A DNA stretch of 64,000 bases from Gordius sp. MW1 (lineage: Eukaryota > Nematomorpha > Gordioida > Gordea > Gordiidae), in contig OZ038526.1 of NCBI GenBank assembly GCA_964036665.1, positions 30,752,001 to 30,816,000 of the forward strand. The letters run 5' to 3'. Numbering within the stretch: the first letter of the stretch is position 1; every line of letters begins with the position of its first letter. Both the position numbers and the translations under genes were made by a program. Of this stretch, positions 1 through 11,257 are shown piece after piece. The notes under the pieces were generated by a model. It was not told the DNA's origin, made no database searches, and saw only the letters and a program-made list of their open reading frames with translations.

Positions 1-330
1 TAATAAAGGTTTAACATAATATAAATTCAGTTCATTAAATATTTTTTTAATAAAGGTTTAACATAATATAAATTAAGCTTCATTTAATATTTTTTTCAAT
101 AAAGGTTTAACATAATATAAATTAAGCTTCATTAAATATTTAATTTTAACTATTATAAACAAATTCAATTAATTTATATGTATTAAGATTTTTAAACTAT
201 TATAAAAAGTGGGGAACTTAAATAATATTTAGTTTTAACTAATATAAACAAATTCAATTAATTTATATGTATCAAGTTTTTAAAACTATTATAGAAACTG
301 GGGAACTTAAATAATTATTTTATATAAAGG
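1..330. repeat. Two short AT-rich tandem arrays
   Basis: A unit of about 48 bases containing AATAAAGGTTTAACATAAT occurs three times (starts near 2, 49 and 98). It is followed by two copies of an 89-base unit containing AAATTCAATTAATTTATATG (at 161 and 250). No coding potential is seen. Confidence 0.8.
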
Positions 331-810
331 ATCTTATAATCCCTGATGATCTTAGGTGTCATATATTTGGTTTAATTCTTTTATAAGTGATCCAATCTAT
401 ATAAATTTAGTTTATTAAATTTATTTTGCATCTGATAAAGCTGTTATAATATAAAATAATGATATTGATTATTATTTTAATAAATATATATTTTTAGCCA
501 TTACATATCATCTTTTTTGAAAAAAGGCATATTAATACCATGTTTTGTCAAATATCATTAGAGGAGATAAGAATAATATATTTTATTTAAAGTAAAAGTA
601 AAACAGTTATAAAACAATTGTAACACTTCAAAATATTTTATAAACAACTATCAAATATATAGGAATAGTCCCATTTTTCATATAATCCGTAATCTCAACA
701 AAACCATATTCTTCCATTCTATTAAATAAATGCTAAATTAAACAAAGTATAAATTAAGTAGTTTAATATTTATAATATTAGGTACTTATAAGGCATACCT
801 CTAAAAAGTA

Positions 811-1325
811 AATAACAAACTTTTGCATTAGCTTATATTTATACTATTAGGAACTTACTTATTACAAAATACAAAGTTTACTACAATTTCAACAATTATA
901 GAAGCATACATCTAAAAAGGTAAATAACAAACTTTTGCATTAGCTTATATTTATAATCTTAGGAACTTATTTATTACAAAATACAAAGTTTACTACAATT
1001 TCAACAATTATAGAAGCATACATCTAAAAAGGTAAATAACAAACTTTTGCATTAGCTTATATTTATAATCTTAGGAACTTATTTATTACAATTACAAAGT
1101 TTACTACAATTTCAACAATTATAGAAGCATACATCTAAAAAGGTAAATAACAAACTTTTGCATTAGCTTATATTTATAATCTTAGGAACTTACTTATTAC
1201 AAAATACAAAGTTTACCACAATTTCAACAATTATAGAAGCATACATCTAAAAAGGTAAATAACAAACTTTTGCATTAGTTTATATTTATAATCTTAGGAA
1301 CTTACTTATTACAAAATACAAGATT
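811..1325. repeat. Five-copy tandem repeat, ~112 bp unit
   Basis: The motif AATAACAAACTTTTGCATTA recurs at 811, 923, 1035, 1146 and 1258, a period of 111-112 bases. Units differ by a few substitutions or a short deletion. This is a minisatellite or satellite fragment. The preceding stretch 331-810 is AT-rich and shows nothing recognisable. Confidence 0.9.
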
Positions 1326-1724
1326 ATATTGGTGAAAAAGTTTGCAAATTACGTGATCTCAAATGAATGTCATTACGTGAAATGAAATGTATGTTTATCC
1401 GAAATTTGAACCAATCATGTTACTCAAAAAATCACGTGATTGACAATAAAAGTACTTTTTTCGTGTTTTCAACGAATGTGGAGGCGTGATTGACCATTAC
1501 GCGATCTCAAACGCTACGTCGTCTCATACGCTACACAGGTGTAATATTGGAGTCAGCGAACGTTGTAAAATAGCGAAGTCAAATGTCAATCAAGCGTCCT
1601 ATATTATTCTCATTAAAATTGTTTAAATAGTTCCTATTGGCGGATAAAAACGTCAATCATCAATAATATTATGATATTTAACATTAAAATTTTAATCATA
1701 TTATATATCATAAATAAATTAAGA

Positions 1725-2395
1725 ACTTTGCCCCCACCCCTTACTTTTTACCCTCTTTCTCACCAGGGCGGGGGTGCTTGCCCCCCCCCCTTATTTTTTT
1801 TCCTCTTCCTCACCACAGGGGAGATGGGGGGGGGGGGGGTGTTTTGCCCCCCCCCCTTGTTTTTGACCCTCTTTCTTACCAGAGGGGAGGGGGGTATTTT
1901 GCCCCCCCCCTATTTTTTATCCTATTTATTACCAGAGGGGAGGGGGGGTCTTTTGCACCCCTTATTTTTATCCCTCTTTTTCACTGGTGCCCCCCCTGGT
2001 AAGAAAAAGGGTAAAAAATAAGGGGGGGGGGGGGCAAAACACCCCCTTTCCCCCATCTCCCCCTGGTGAGAAAGAGGGTAAAAAATAAGGGGGGGGGTGG
2101 GGCAAAACACCCCCTCCCCCTCCCATCTCCCCCCTGGTGAGAAAGAGGGTAAAAAATAAGGGGGGGGCAAATCACCCCACCCCCCTTCTCCCTGGTGAGA
2201 AAAAGGGTAAAAAATAAGGGGGGGGGCAAATCACCCCACCCCCTCTCCCCTGGTGAGAAAGAGGGTAAAAAATAAAGGGGGGGGGCAAATCACCCCCCTC
2301 CCCTTTGGTGAGAAAGAGGGTAAAAAATAAGAGGGGGGGGGCAAATCACCCCCCTCCCCCCTGGTGAGAAAGAGGGTAAAAAATAATATTATTCT
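1725..2395. repeat. Inverted array of G/C-run units
   Basis: Units of about 50-60 bases contain a C-run, then TTATTTTTTACCCTCTTTCT and CACCAGGGGGAG. They run in one orientation from about 1725 to 1985 and as reverse complement (CTGGTGAGAAAGAGGGTAAA followed by G-runs) from about 1990 to 2395. The switch near 1990 makes the array a large imperfect palindrome. Open frames here (proline, phenylalanine and leucine rich) are by-products of the runs and not genes. Homopolymer lengths may be unreliable in the assembly. Confidence 0.85.
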
Positions 2396-2759
2396 ATTTA
2401 ATTAACTTAATATTTAATACAACACAATTAGCATCTACCTTACAAAATGTTATTAAGATGAATATAATTATATCAATTTAAATGTATTAGTTATCTATCT
2501 CTAATTCAAATATGGAATAATTGACGTTCAAATTTAAAAACGCTATGGTATAACAATGGGATCGTCAAAAGTAACAATGCATTTTCCCAATCCCCAACCA
2601 ATCCCCTGCTAGTAAAAAAAGACGTGATAAACGTCAAAAGTCATTATTTCGTGTTTTTAACCAATAGCAATTCGTATAAGACGTTCGCTATTTTACCATC
2701 TTCGTCATTTCTGTACGTTACACCGGTGTTACTCTATGAATGGGCATTAAACACCATGG

Positions 2760-3140
2760 AAGGAAAGCTATTACAAGCCACAGTGATGAGAAGGGTAGGG
2801 TGGAGCTTGGGGTATACTAAGCTCGACCCTATGACGAATGACTTTCTCATGATAAAAATGGGTATTTAACCTATGGTGGACATGATTAACTAAATTCGGG
2901 TGGTATGGGCATATACTAAGAAGTGACACGAATGACTAAAATCTAAAAGTACTGGATATGGAGGTACAGGGGAAGAGAGGAAGAGGACGACCCCGTGTCA
3001 CGTGGAAAGGACAAGTCGATAAAGTATTATAAACAAAAGAGATTAGTCAAGATATGGCACTTACCCGATCAAAATGGAAGATATTTATTAAAACAAACCC
3101 CACGATTGTGGGACCAAATAACTGATAAGAAGATTAAAAC
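2760..3140 (+). pseudogene. RTE-like LINE 3' tail fragment
   Basis: Broken frames translate to pieces resembling the C-terminal region of an RTE-type non-LTR reverse transcriptase. These are an MRRVGWSLGYTKLD segment, then WYGHILRSD-like residues, then GKRGRGRPRVTWKGQ and SKWKIFIKTNPT. The same order (MRMLRWILG, then KRGRPKLTWKHK) is seen in the longer LINE at 61944-63110. Stops and frame changes show that it is dead. Only the last few hundred bases survive, as is usual for 5'-truncated LINEs. Confidence 0.7.
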
Positions 3141-3169
3141 ATAATAAAATATAAAAACGGATTATATAT

Positions 3170-3970
3170 AGTCAAGTAGTGCACAAGCAATACTAGTAGC
3201 ATGTTCATAAAGGATAGGAATAAAAAAATGGTTTGCCATTTTAATTACAATAGGCATACAGCATGGCGATGGCTTTAGAATGTCTCTCGTTATCGTGTTA
3301 GAACGATACTAACCCCGTTTCTTCGATTTGGTGACCCATTGTAGAATAGTTTGTATACTTCTCCTAACTCCCGTGCTTTGGTTCCGCTCCACCTCGTCTA
3401 TTGTTAGCAGGCGATGAGTGCCTTTCCTATTTTTAGCATTTGTGCGACCTCGATGCTCTTTCCCCTCAACGTTCCCACATTCCAATGCGTTATTAGCATT
3501 CTTTTCACGACGAATCTCCTTAACCGTCTTCGTCGTGAGTCGGGCGGTATCCGTGTGTTCACATTTCACGGATGGGATATGCACAGCGCGTCGTTTGTGG
3601 AGGACGCAGCTTTCTGTTGCTAATTTTTGTTTAAAACTATCATGATTTCGGAATAGATTTTATACCCGGTTTTAGACCTGATTTCAACTCTCCACTTTTT
3701 GCACACGGGCTTGGGACCGTCGTAGGTAGTGTTAAGTATACTATTTATATTTGCATGTATGTATATTTAAAAAAACTGAGATACAAATATTAATCAAGAA
3801 GAATTTTTATGTGGCACATGGCATTGTCTTAAACTAAAAAGGCATGTTGCCCAAATGATGGCCCTTTACTTTAAATTTATAAATACAACGACATTCGTTC
3901 ATATTTAGTCTGTGTGGCAATAACTCTGAATGATTGCAATTTTTCAAAGGGCAAGAAAATAAAACCTTGA
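3170..3970. other. No recognisable gene
   Basis: Non-repetitive sequence with one 91-codon open frame on the minus strand (3584-3309) rich in Lys, Arg, Thr and Asn. I see no domain, splice signals or start context that would support it as a gene. Confidence 0.5.
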
Positions 3971-3980
3971 TGTCAGATTA

Positions 3981-5392
3981 GTGTTTCGATCTCGTCTCGG
4001 TCTCGACAACAAAATCTCGTCTCGTCTCGGTAGCGATTATGAAAATCTTGATCTCGTCTCGTCTCGGCCTAGAAAAATTTCGATCTCGTCTCGTTAAAAA
4101 AAAATATATACGGAAGAAAAATTTCTCCGGTTTTATTAAAAATAAAAATCTAAATGGCAAACTTTTATATTTTTTGAAAACTTTAATACACAAACCTTTT
4201 AAAGATTTAGCTGGACACGATTCTCATTGACAATATAAAGATATGAATTAATGCATAAAGATTACATTTTCTTTGAAAAGTGCAGACTAAAAAACTATAA
4301 ATAAATTTGAAGTATAGAAAATTAAATTTTATTGTTCTAGCAAATTATAATTTGTATCAAATTCACAGTCTCTGTCAACTATAAATAGACTTAGAAAATT
4401 ATAAGTTCGCTTATAGTTGACTTAGTTGCATAATTGAGCAAATTGAGACCCTTTATTAACCCTGGCTAAAGCTTCAAAGTAGACCTTAGAAATTTAAGGC
4501 AAACGTTTAAGTCCATTAATATTACCATCAAAATTATAGCAAATAGTGTTTATTGCAGGTTTACTATGGCGTTATAAACCACAAAGTGCGAGTCTTTTAA
4601 TGATAATATTGTTTACAGAATTGATAACTAGTTGCACATATTAAAACGGCGTAAAACAACAATAAAAGCAGCATTAGTATAGGATTAAGAACATAAAGTT
4701 TTAAACTTTAAGTTAAGGTGCACGTATTTAAATTTATGACAAAAATCATTATAATCAAATTTATATTTAAAATAATTTACTTCCAATTCTTAGTAACTTT
4801 GACATTAAATTGTTATATATCAAATACAGTATAGGTTCGTGTATTTATTTTATATTGCACAATTAAAGAAATTATAGTAAATTTGAATGCACCTGTCAAC
4901 CCAAACACCAATTTATAATTAACGCATCTTGCACGATGTGTAACTGCAAAATTCAAATATGCTTTGGTAACATTTTCTATTCCATCAGAACTCATTCTAA
5001 GCCTAAAATTTTAATTATAAAATTATTCGCATACCCCAAGGGTCAACCATACTTAGGTAAATGATTGCTAAATTTTGAATCTTTTGCAAAAATATATAAT
5101 ATTTACTACACTTAGGAATTTTTTTTAATATCAAATATATTTCATACATATTAATTTACACTTAATATTTTAAATGTAAATCATGCAAATTAAAATACAA
5201 TAATTTACTAAAATCTAACCATCAATAAAAAGTCAAGATCTCGCCGAAAAAATCTCGTATCGTCTCGTCTCGACATCAAAATTCTCGTCTCGATCTCGAC
5301 TCCATTTTTCAAATTGTCGTCTCGTCTCGTCTCGGTTTTTCGAGTCGAGACGAGACGAGACCGAGATTTTTCTCGGTTTTTTCGCATCACTA
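3981..5392. mobile_element. CTCGT-repeat TIR element, copy 1
   Basis: A non-coding DNA element of about 1.4 kb. Its ends are made of CTCGTCTCG-type pentamer/decamer repeats in opposite orientation: GTGTTTCGATCTCGTCTCGG on the left, and on the right GAGACGAGAC runs ending TTTTTTCGCATCACTA. It is bounded by a perfect 8-bp duplication TCAGATTA (3973-3980 and 5393-5400). The 8-bp duplication and the CACTA/TAGTG tip point to the hAT superfamily, non-autonomous class. Two relatives lie at 6088-7241 and 52028-53442. No transposase is encoded; the interior is AT-rich and shared among copies. Confidence 0.85.
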
Positions 5393-5516
5393 TCAGATTA
5401 TCAATTAAATTAGCAACAATTTAAGTGGAAATAAAAGCTTAAAAGAATAAAACCTAATGTAGGGAAAAAACCGAACAATTCTTTATAAATGTGACGATAT
5501 CTAATAATATTTTTTT

Positions 5517-5679
5517 TGTTGTGAAAGGTGTTTACACTTCTCTATCTCTTCCTTCCTTCCCCCTACCCCTTTGTACACGGTCATTGTCTCTCTCTCGCTT
5601 GTTGTTTAGCGAGCGTCAATAGCGGCATTATTATTATTTATCTCGCGAGAGTATTTTATCCCATATATAAGATGCATGT

Positions 5680-5718
<39 letters not shown>

Positions 5719-5818
5719 CTTCTATTTGCATCAATAAAGTAAGTACAACTTTTCTTACGGTAGTCTTTTATACAATATACCTTTTACAACAACTTGTTAT
5801 ATACAACGGTTATTTACA
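5517..5818 (+). repeat. 5' LTR of the Gypsy element
   Basis: 302 bases, TG...CA ends. It contains a pyrimidine-rich CTTCCTTCCTTCCCCCTACC block, a TA-dinucleotide microsatellite near 5680-5712 and an AATAAAGTAAG polyadenylation-like signal. It differs from the 3' LTR mainly by the longer TA tract and an extra GTCAATAGCGGCATTATTATT segment. Confidence 0.9.
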
Positions 5819-6087
5819 ATGGTGATAGCGGATTTAATATTCTTCGTTTAATGAATAATTGGTTAAAAAGTTTATTTTGATGCTTTTTGAATATTTTATT
5901 CTTACGATTAAAGGAAAATATTTGAATGCATAATTGTACTCTGTTGATTTTAATATTATTAATAATTTATTCTATTTTGACGATTAAATTTTTCAGGTTG
6001 TTTATTATAAGAATTCTTTTATGCTATTTAATGAATTCAAATTAGGTAACATTTACTAATTTTAGCCATTAGTGTGGTTTTTTTTTT

Positions 6088-7241
6088 GTGTTTCGATCTC
6101 GTCTCGTCTCGGTCTCGAAAACAAAATCTCGTCTCGTCTCGGGAGCGGTTGAGAAAATCTCGATCTCGTCTCGTCTCGGTCTAGAAAAATCTCGGTCTCG
6201 TCTCGTCTCGCGAAAAATTCTCGTCTCGTCTCGACTTTTAAAAAAAATATATTCGGAATAAAAATTTCTCCTGTTTTATTAAAAATATAAATAAGTGTTC
6301 AAAAATCCAAATGGCAAATTTTGTATTTTTCGAAAAACTTTAATACACAAACTTTTTAAAGATTTAGCGGGACACGACATCTCATTGACAATATAAAGAT
6401 AGGAATTAACTCATAAAGATAACATTTTCTATAAAAAGTGCAGACTAAAAAAACTATAAATAAATTTGAAATATAAAAAATTAAATTTTATTGTTCTAGC
6501 AAATTATAATATTTGTATTAAATTCACTGTGTCTGTCAACTATAAATGGACTTCAAAAATTATAAGTTCGCTTATAGTTGATTTAGTTGCAAAATTGAGC
6601 AAAATGAGACCCTTTATTAACCTTTGCTAATGCTTCAAAGTAAACCTTAACATATTTAAGGCAAATGTTTAAGTCCATTAATATAACCATCATTAATTTA
6701 GCCCATAGTGTTTATTGCATGTTTACTATAGCGCTATAAACCACAAAGTGCGAGTGACATTTAATGATGTTATTATTATTTACAGAATTGATAACTAGTT
6801 GCACAAATTAAAACGTTGTAAAAACAACAATAAAAGCAGCATTATTATAGAATTAAGAACATAAGGTTTAAACTTTAAATTAATGAATACGTATTTAAAT
6901 GTATGACAAAAATCAACCAAAATGATTGCCAAATTTTAATTTTTTTTGCAAAAATATATAATATTAACTACACTTGGGATTTTTTTTAATATTAAATATA
7001 TTCCATACATATTGATTTACACTTAATATCTTAAATGTAAATTAAAGTACACAATAATTTACTAAAATCTAACGATCAATAAAAAGTCGAGATCTCGCCG
7101 AGAAAATCTCGTATCGTCTCGTCTCGACCTCAAAATTCTCGTCTCGATCTCGACTCCATTTTTCAAATTCTCGTCTCGTCTCGTCTCGGTTTTTCGAGAC
7201 GAGACGAGACCGAGATTTTTATCGGTTTTTCCGCATCACTA
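6088..7241. mobile_element. CTCGT-repeat TIR element, copy 2 (nested)
   Basis: Same family as 3981-5392: left end GTGTTTCGATCTCGTCTCGT, right end TTTTTCCGCATCACTA, with the same interior in the same orientation. It is flanked by a T-run that can supply an 8-bp TTTTTTTT duplication (6080-6087 and 7242-7249). It sits inside the Gypsy element between its 5' LTR and first ORF. Confidence 0.85.
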
Positions 7242-7733
7242 TTTTTTTTATATTTCGGCTTCGATTTAATTGATTTACCATTTACAGTTTTATTATGCAA
7301 TTTAATTTAGCAATTTTTTGAGATGCAATTTGATTTTAATGATACATATAATTTTACTATATGATTAAATTGTGCAATATTTTTGGCCTCAAATTAATTT
7401 ATATGTTGCAATTTTTCTGGTTGTATATTGATTTTGATATAATTCGATATTTGTAACAGTATAAGTTTTGAATAGTTAACCAAAACTAATAAAGTGATCG
7501 TATATTTTACATTGTTTTAAATATTGCGCGTGTTTTAATTAATTTGCAAATTAATATTTGAATGAATTAAGGTTCTTTTATTTTTGAAGTCTTGTGGAAC
7601 AAGAGCATTTTAGTAAGACGCATTTAATTGAAGATTATTGTATATTTGCCATAGTTTTTTTTTATTTTGCTCAGGGTTTAATTAGTTGTATTGTGCGATT
7701 TTGCATTAATTGCGGGCAAGTAAAGTAACAGAT

Positions 7734-8276
7734 ATGTTATCACTTTTTGAGACCACACAGAAGGTGGACTTATATGTGGATATTATTAGAGCGAACTGGT
7801 TAGTGCTAGTTTTGTTAATCGTTTTAATAGCTGCTTTGTGGAAGATATGGTGTCCAAGCTTTAGGGTAAATTTAGTAAACCAAGCGATGAGATGCTTTCA
7901 CTGTGGAGGACCACATATGGTTAGATATTGCAATAAGAAGGCGGGAAGGTTGTTCAAAGGCAGAAGTAGGCAAAGTTTTAATGGTAGTTTTTCTAGGCCA
8001 TTCCCAGGCGGTTTTCGAGACACTTCTAGTGGTTCATCTTTTGGAAATTATGCTAGGCCACTGCCAGATGGTTATAGGGATAATTTTAATAGTGCTGATT
8101 TTGATTTCAGGAATTATGCGAGTAATAATGTTCCGCATCCCTCTCAGAACGCCTTTTTTAATGGCAATACGAACAGGGATAGTGGAAGGAGAAATAATTT
8201 TAATAAAAGCGTTTCGACTTCGTGCGGGTGTAGCCTGCCTTCCGCGCAAACTGCTAGTGGATCGGGGGTGCGCTGA
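7734..8276 (+). CDS. Gag-like zinc-knuckle ORF with membrane-like segment
   Basis: The first ATG of a 189-codon open frame is at 7734 and gives about 180 aa. A CCHC zinc knuckle (CX2CX4HX4C, starting CFHCGGPH) lies near residues 55-70 and marks this as the nucleocapsid part of a retroelement Gag. Unusually, residues about 22-42 form a strongly hydrophobic stretch (ANWLVLVLLIVLIAALW), which a normal Gag lacks. The matrix and capsid portions are missing. After the knuckle there is a Gly/Asn/Arg/Phe-rich tail with repeated SRPFPGGFRD / ARPLPDGYRD modules. The frame stops just before the protease. I infer a deleted Gag, either fused by chance to a hydrophobic stretch or carrying a real membrane anchor. 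Confidence 0.6.
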   Translation: MLSLFETTQKVDLYVDIIRANWLVLVLLIVLIAALWKIWCPSFRVNLVNQAMRCFHCGGPHMVRYCNKKAGRLFKGRSRQSFNGSFSRPFPGGFRDTSSGSSFGNYARPLPDGYRDNFNSADFDFRNYASNNVPHPSQNAFFNGNTNRDSGRRNNFNKSVSTSCGCSLPSAQTASGSGVR

Positions 8277-8289
8277 CTAGATGTCAACG

Positions 8290-8480
8290 TACCTAATTCA
8301 TCCAACTCCATTGTAACATTTAATTTGACAAGCGCTTGGCCCCGTTTATTATTTGGTACACAACTGCCGACATCAAAAGTGTGGGTAGAAGGCGCGTTAA
8401 TTAACTTTATACTCGATTCCGGCGCTTGTGTTAGTTTGATTTCATAAAAACATTTTAAATTATTTTGGCCTTTTAAAAAG
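8290..8480 (+). pseudogene. Retropepsin-like protease of the Gypsy element
   Basis: In the frame leading into the RT, the sequence encodes the aspartic protease active site Asp-Ser-Gly-Ala (codons near 8415-8426) after a hydrophobic INFIL lead. A TAA follows a few codons later (LIS-stop), separating it from the downstream pol ORF. The C-terminal protease half, including the APLMGWDWL flap-end motif, continues in the next ORF. Confidence 0.75.
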
Positions 8481-9660
8481 ATGTCCCATTCCTTTTTTAA
8501 TGCGCGCCAGTTAGATGGTGCTCCTGTCCAATTAGTAGGGAAGGCCTGTGTAGAAGTGGTGGCTGGCGGTGAGAAGTGGAATTTTACTATTTTTATTACG
8601 GCAGCTGATATCGCCCCTTTAATGGGCTGGGATTGGTTGCAAGTGATAGGCCCTCATGTTAGGTGGTTTGGGTTATGTGACACGTTAGAGGTACCTACCC
8701 CAGAGTTGGAGTTAAAGCGTAGTCGTAGATTAGGCCCAGGGGGGAGTGCAATGATATTTAATATTGAGCCTCCGAGTACCAAACAAGCGACTAAGTCGTG
8801 TGCGATGTTAAACATAGGGACGCCTGCGGGCTTGACACCTTCGGGTGCTACAGGTGTGACACCTTCGGGTGAACGCAATTGTTTGGGCGACCTGGGTGAA
8901 TGGCAATTTAATTTGCTTAATTTGGTGACGCGCTTTGCCGAAGTTTTTTCGGAAGGTTTAGGATGTTTAAAAGGGTATGAGTACGACGTGCTGCTTAAAC
9001 GAGGTGCCTGTCCTAAGTTTTGCCCGAGTAGGCGTATTCCGTTTATTTGGCGGGACGAAGTTAATGCCGCGCTTCGGGACTGGGTGGATCAGGGGATAGT
9101 TTCGCCCGTTGATTATAGTGAGTGGGCGACCCCTCTTGTTCCGGTTAAAAAAAGCGACGGTTCGCTTCGTCTATGTGTAGATTTTCGGGTTACACTTAAT
9201 CCGTGGTTGGCGGAAATTAAGTACCCAATTCCGCGCCTTGAGGAGATTTTAGCTAACCTGAATAACGCATGTTACTTTTCAAAACTTGATTTAAGATCGG
9301 CATATTTGCAGATCAGATTAAGCACTCGATCGGCGCGGTTAATGACTATAAATACTCCTTTGGGGTTGTTTACGTTTAATCGGTTGCCGTTTGGCCTGAG
9401 TATTTCTGCGGCGGTGTTCCAGAAGACTATGGCCTCCGTTTTTCAAGGTTTGGACGGTGTGTTCTTTTACCTGGATGATGTGCTGATTGTGGGCGCGTCA
9501 GTGCGAGAGCATGATTTGCGTCTAGAATCGGTACTTAAACGCGTCCAGGAGAGAGGATTACGTTTAACCAGAAAAAAGTGCATGATTGGGGTTACCGAAG
9601 TAACTTTTTTAGGGCATGTTATTGCATGTGGGAGAATTAGACCTCTGGGTAAAAGGTGTC
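8481..9660 (+). pseudogene. Gypsy pol: protease C-terminus and reverse transcriptase
   Basis: Open for about 390 codons. The protease tail is followed by a linker, then the RT. RT landmarks in order: the entry motif around WATPLVPVKKSDGSLRLCVDF, the FSKLDLRSAYLQI palm motif, FNRLPFGLSISAAVFQ, the catalytic YLDD (9468-9479) and VTFLGHVIACG. These identify Ty3/Gypsy reverse transcriptase. Just after GHVI the frame is lost near 9650, where a one-base indel moves the protein into the next frame. The ORF tail beyond that point is junk. Confidence 0.9.
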
Positions 9661-10735
9661 TGCGATTAAGAATATACGGGCCCCGGTTAGTAAAAAAGAG
9701 GTTTTGGCTTTCATGGGGTCGGTTAATTATTATCGCAAGTTCATACCACTTTGTTCGGAGGTAGCGGCTCCCTTGCATAAACTGACGCAGAGTAATGTGC
9801 GTTTTGTTTGGGCCAAAAAGGAGCAGTTAGCTTTCGATAAGTTAAAAAACTTGTTAGGAAGCGATCCTGTTTTGGTGTGTTTTAATCGTGACCTGCCAAT
9901 AGGTCTAGCGGTAGACGCATCAAATAGCGGGATAGGTGGCATGCTCTTTCATATTATTAAGGGCGTAGAACGGCCAATACTATTTTTCTCGCGTAAGTTA
10001 ACGGCGGCGGAGCTTAATTATTCTGTTATTGAGAAGGAGGCTCTTGCCGTGGTTTTTGCGTTAATAAAGTGCCGTGAGTATCTTATTGGTCTTAATTTTA
10101 AAGTTTTTACGGATCATAAACCGCTAATTCCTCTGTTCGCGAAATGTAACAGTAGTTTGTTGCTTAGCCCTAGGTTACAGAAATGGTTGTTGTTTTTGGG
10201 GAATTTTAACATAACCTTAGAGTATAAAAAGGGGGCAACGAATTATTTACCTGATACGTTGTCGCGCTTAGGTGAGGACTATGGTACCTTACCTGAGGAG
10301 GAATTAGAAGGTGATAATTTTTTGGTCAATATTGTAACGGAAACGTTCCCATCAGTTAACCCTAAAGAGGAGGTTAGTAAAGATGAGGAGTTGAGTCGTG
10401 TGACAAGATGCCTGATTGGCGGCGAGACGCTCGAGGAGATTCCTGTGGGTTACCATGGGGTGAGGAACGAACTCTGTATTGAGAACGGTATCATACTGCG
10501 GGGTGAACGCATAGTAATTCCACGAGTGTTACGTCCTCAGGTTCTAAATTTATTGCATGCTGGACATATTGGGACGGCTAAAATGAAGGTTTTGGCGCGT
10601 AGATATGTTTGGTGGCCTAAGATTGGAAAAGATATAAGCATGTATGGGCGTAAATGCGTTGCATGTAACAAGAATGCGAATATGCCCATGCATGATAGAA
10701 AGGCGAGGTGGCCTCAGACACATAATGTTTGGTTC
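9656..10735 (+). pseudogene. Gypsy pol: RT connection, RNase H, integrase zinc finger
   Basis: After the frameshift the protein continues with SVNYYRKFIP, then an RNase H domain (LAVDASNSGIGGML, LNYSVIEKEALAVV, FKVFTDHKPL and the DTLSRL tail). A linker follows, then the integrase H2C2 zinc finger (HAGHIGTAKMK, then CVACNKN). A second frameshift near 10735 interrupts the start of the integrase catalytic core. Domain order is PR-RT-RH-IN, as in Gypsy rather than Copia. Confidence 0.9.
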
Positions 10736-11203
10736 GAGTACACCTTGATTTTTTTGATTTTTATTCTAAGCAATACCTTTTGTTGGTGGATGCGACATCG
10801 AGTTGGGTTGAATTCGAGCGGGTGTCGAAACTATCTAGTGGCGATCGTGAAACGATAGTTAAAAAACGAGAAGGTGGAGAAAGAAGGCATTTGGATGTAC
10901 AGGTTGTTGCACAATGCTTCCCCTCGTTTCCCATGTCGCGCGCCGGTTAGTAGAGTTTTTTTAAATAGGATACCGCGAATACCGATTGATGTGTTCGTGG
11001 ATAGCGAGTTGTCATCTCGGGTATCTGACATTGGCCGGTTTCGGGTTAATGAGGCAGTTTGGGCCCGGGGTTATGGCGGGTCTGAAAAATGGCTTGAAGC
11101 GGTAGTTAAATCCCGCGTGGGCTCTAAAGCTCACGACGTGGAGTTTACGGCTGCAAATAACCATGCTATGTGGCATGAAGAGCAATTGCAGCCGCGTTTT
11201 TAA
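10729..11203 (+). pseudogene. Gypsy integrase core and C-terminus, deleted
   Basis: The frame beginning near 10729 gives VHLDFFDFYSKQYLLLVDA, the region of the first catalytic Asp, then quickly degenerates. From about 10915 another frame carries a C-terminal integrase-like tail (VNEAVWARGYGGSEKWLEAV, then the terminal HAMWHEEQLQPRF). The part that should hold the second Asp and the Glu is missing, so the enzyme is inactive. Confidence 0.75.
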
Positions 11204-11257
11204 TAAAATATTAATCGGAATATGTTATAATGTCTAATGTTTTTTTAGTTATATTAG

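Noticed and set aside
811-1325. CRISPR-like regular repeats
   Set aside because: Units are head-to-tail without unique spacers, in a eukaryotic context.
1671-2229. Several open frames rich in Pro, Phe and Leu
   Set aside because: They arise from C/G homopolymer runs in the repeat array, occur on both strands and have no gene signals.
1440-2745. Possible outer arms (around 1500-1600 and 2615-2740) making a larger foldback around the G/C array
   Set aside because: They share ACACnGGTGTAA and GGTAAAATAGCGAA-like words in inverted order, but also other words in direct order. The similarity is too patchy to define boundaries.
3309-3584. 91-codon minus-strand ORF
   Set aside because: Biased Lys/Arg/Asn composition, no domain, no supporting signals, and overlapping plus-strand frames of similar quality.
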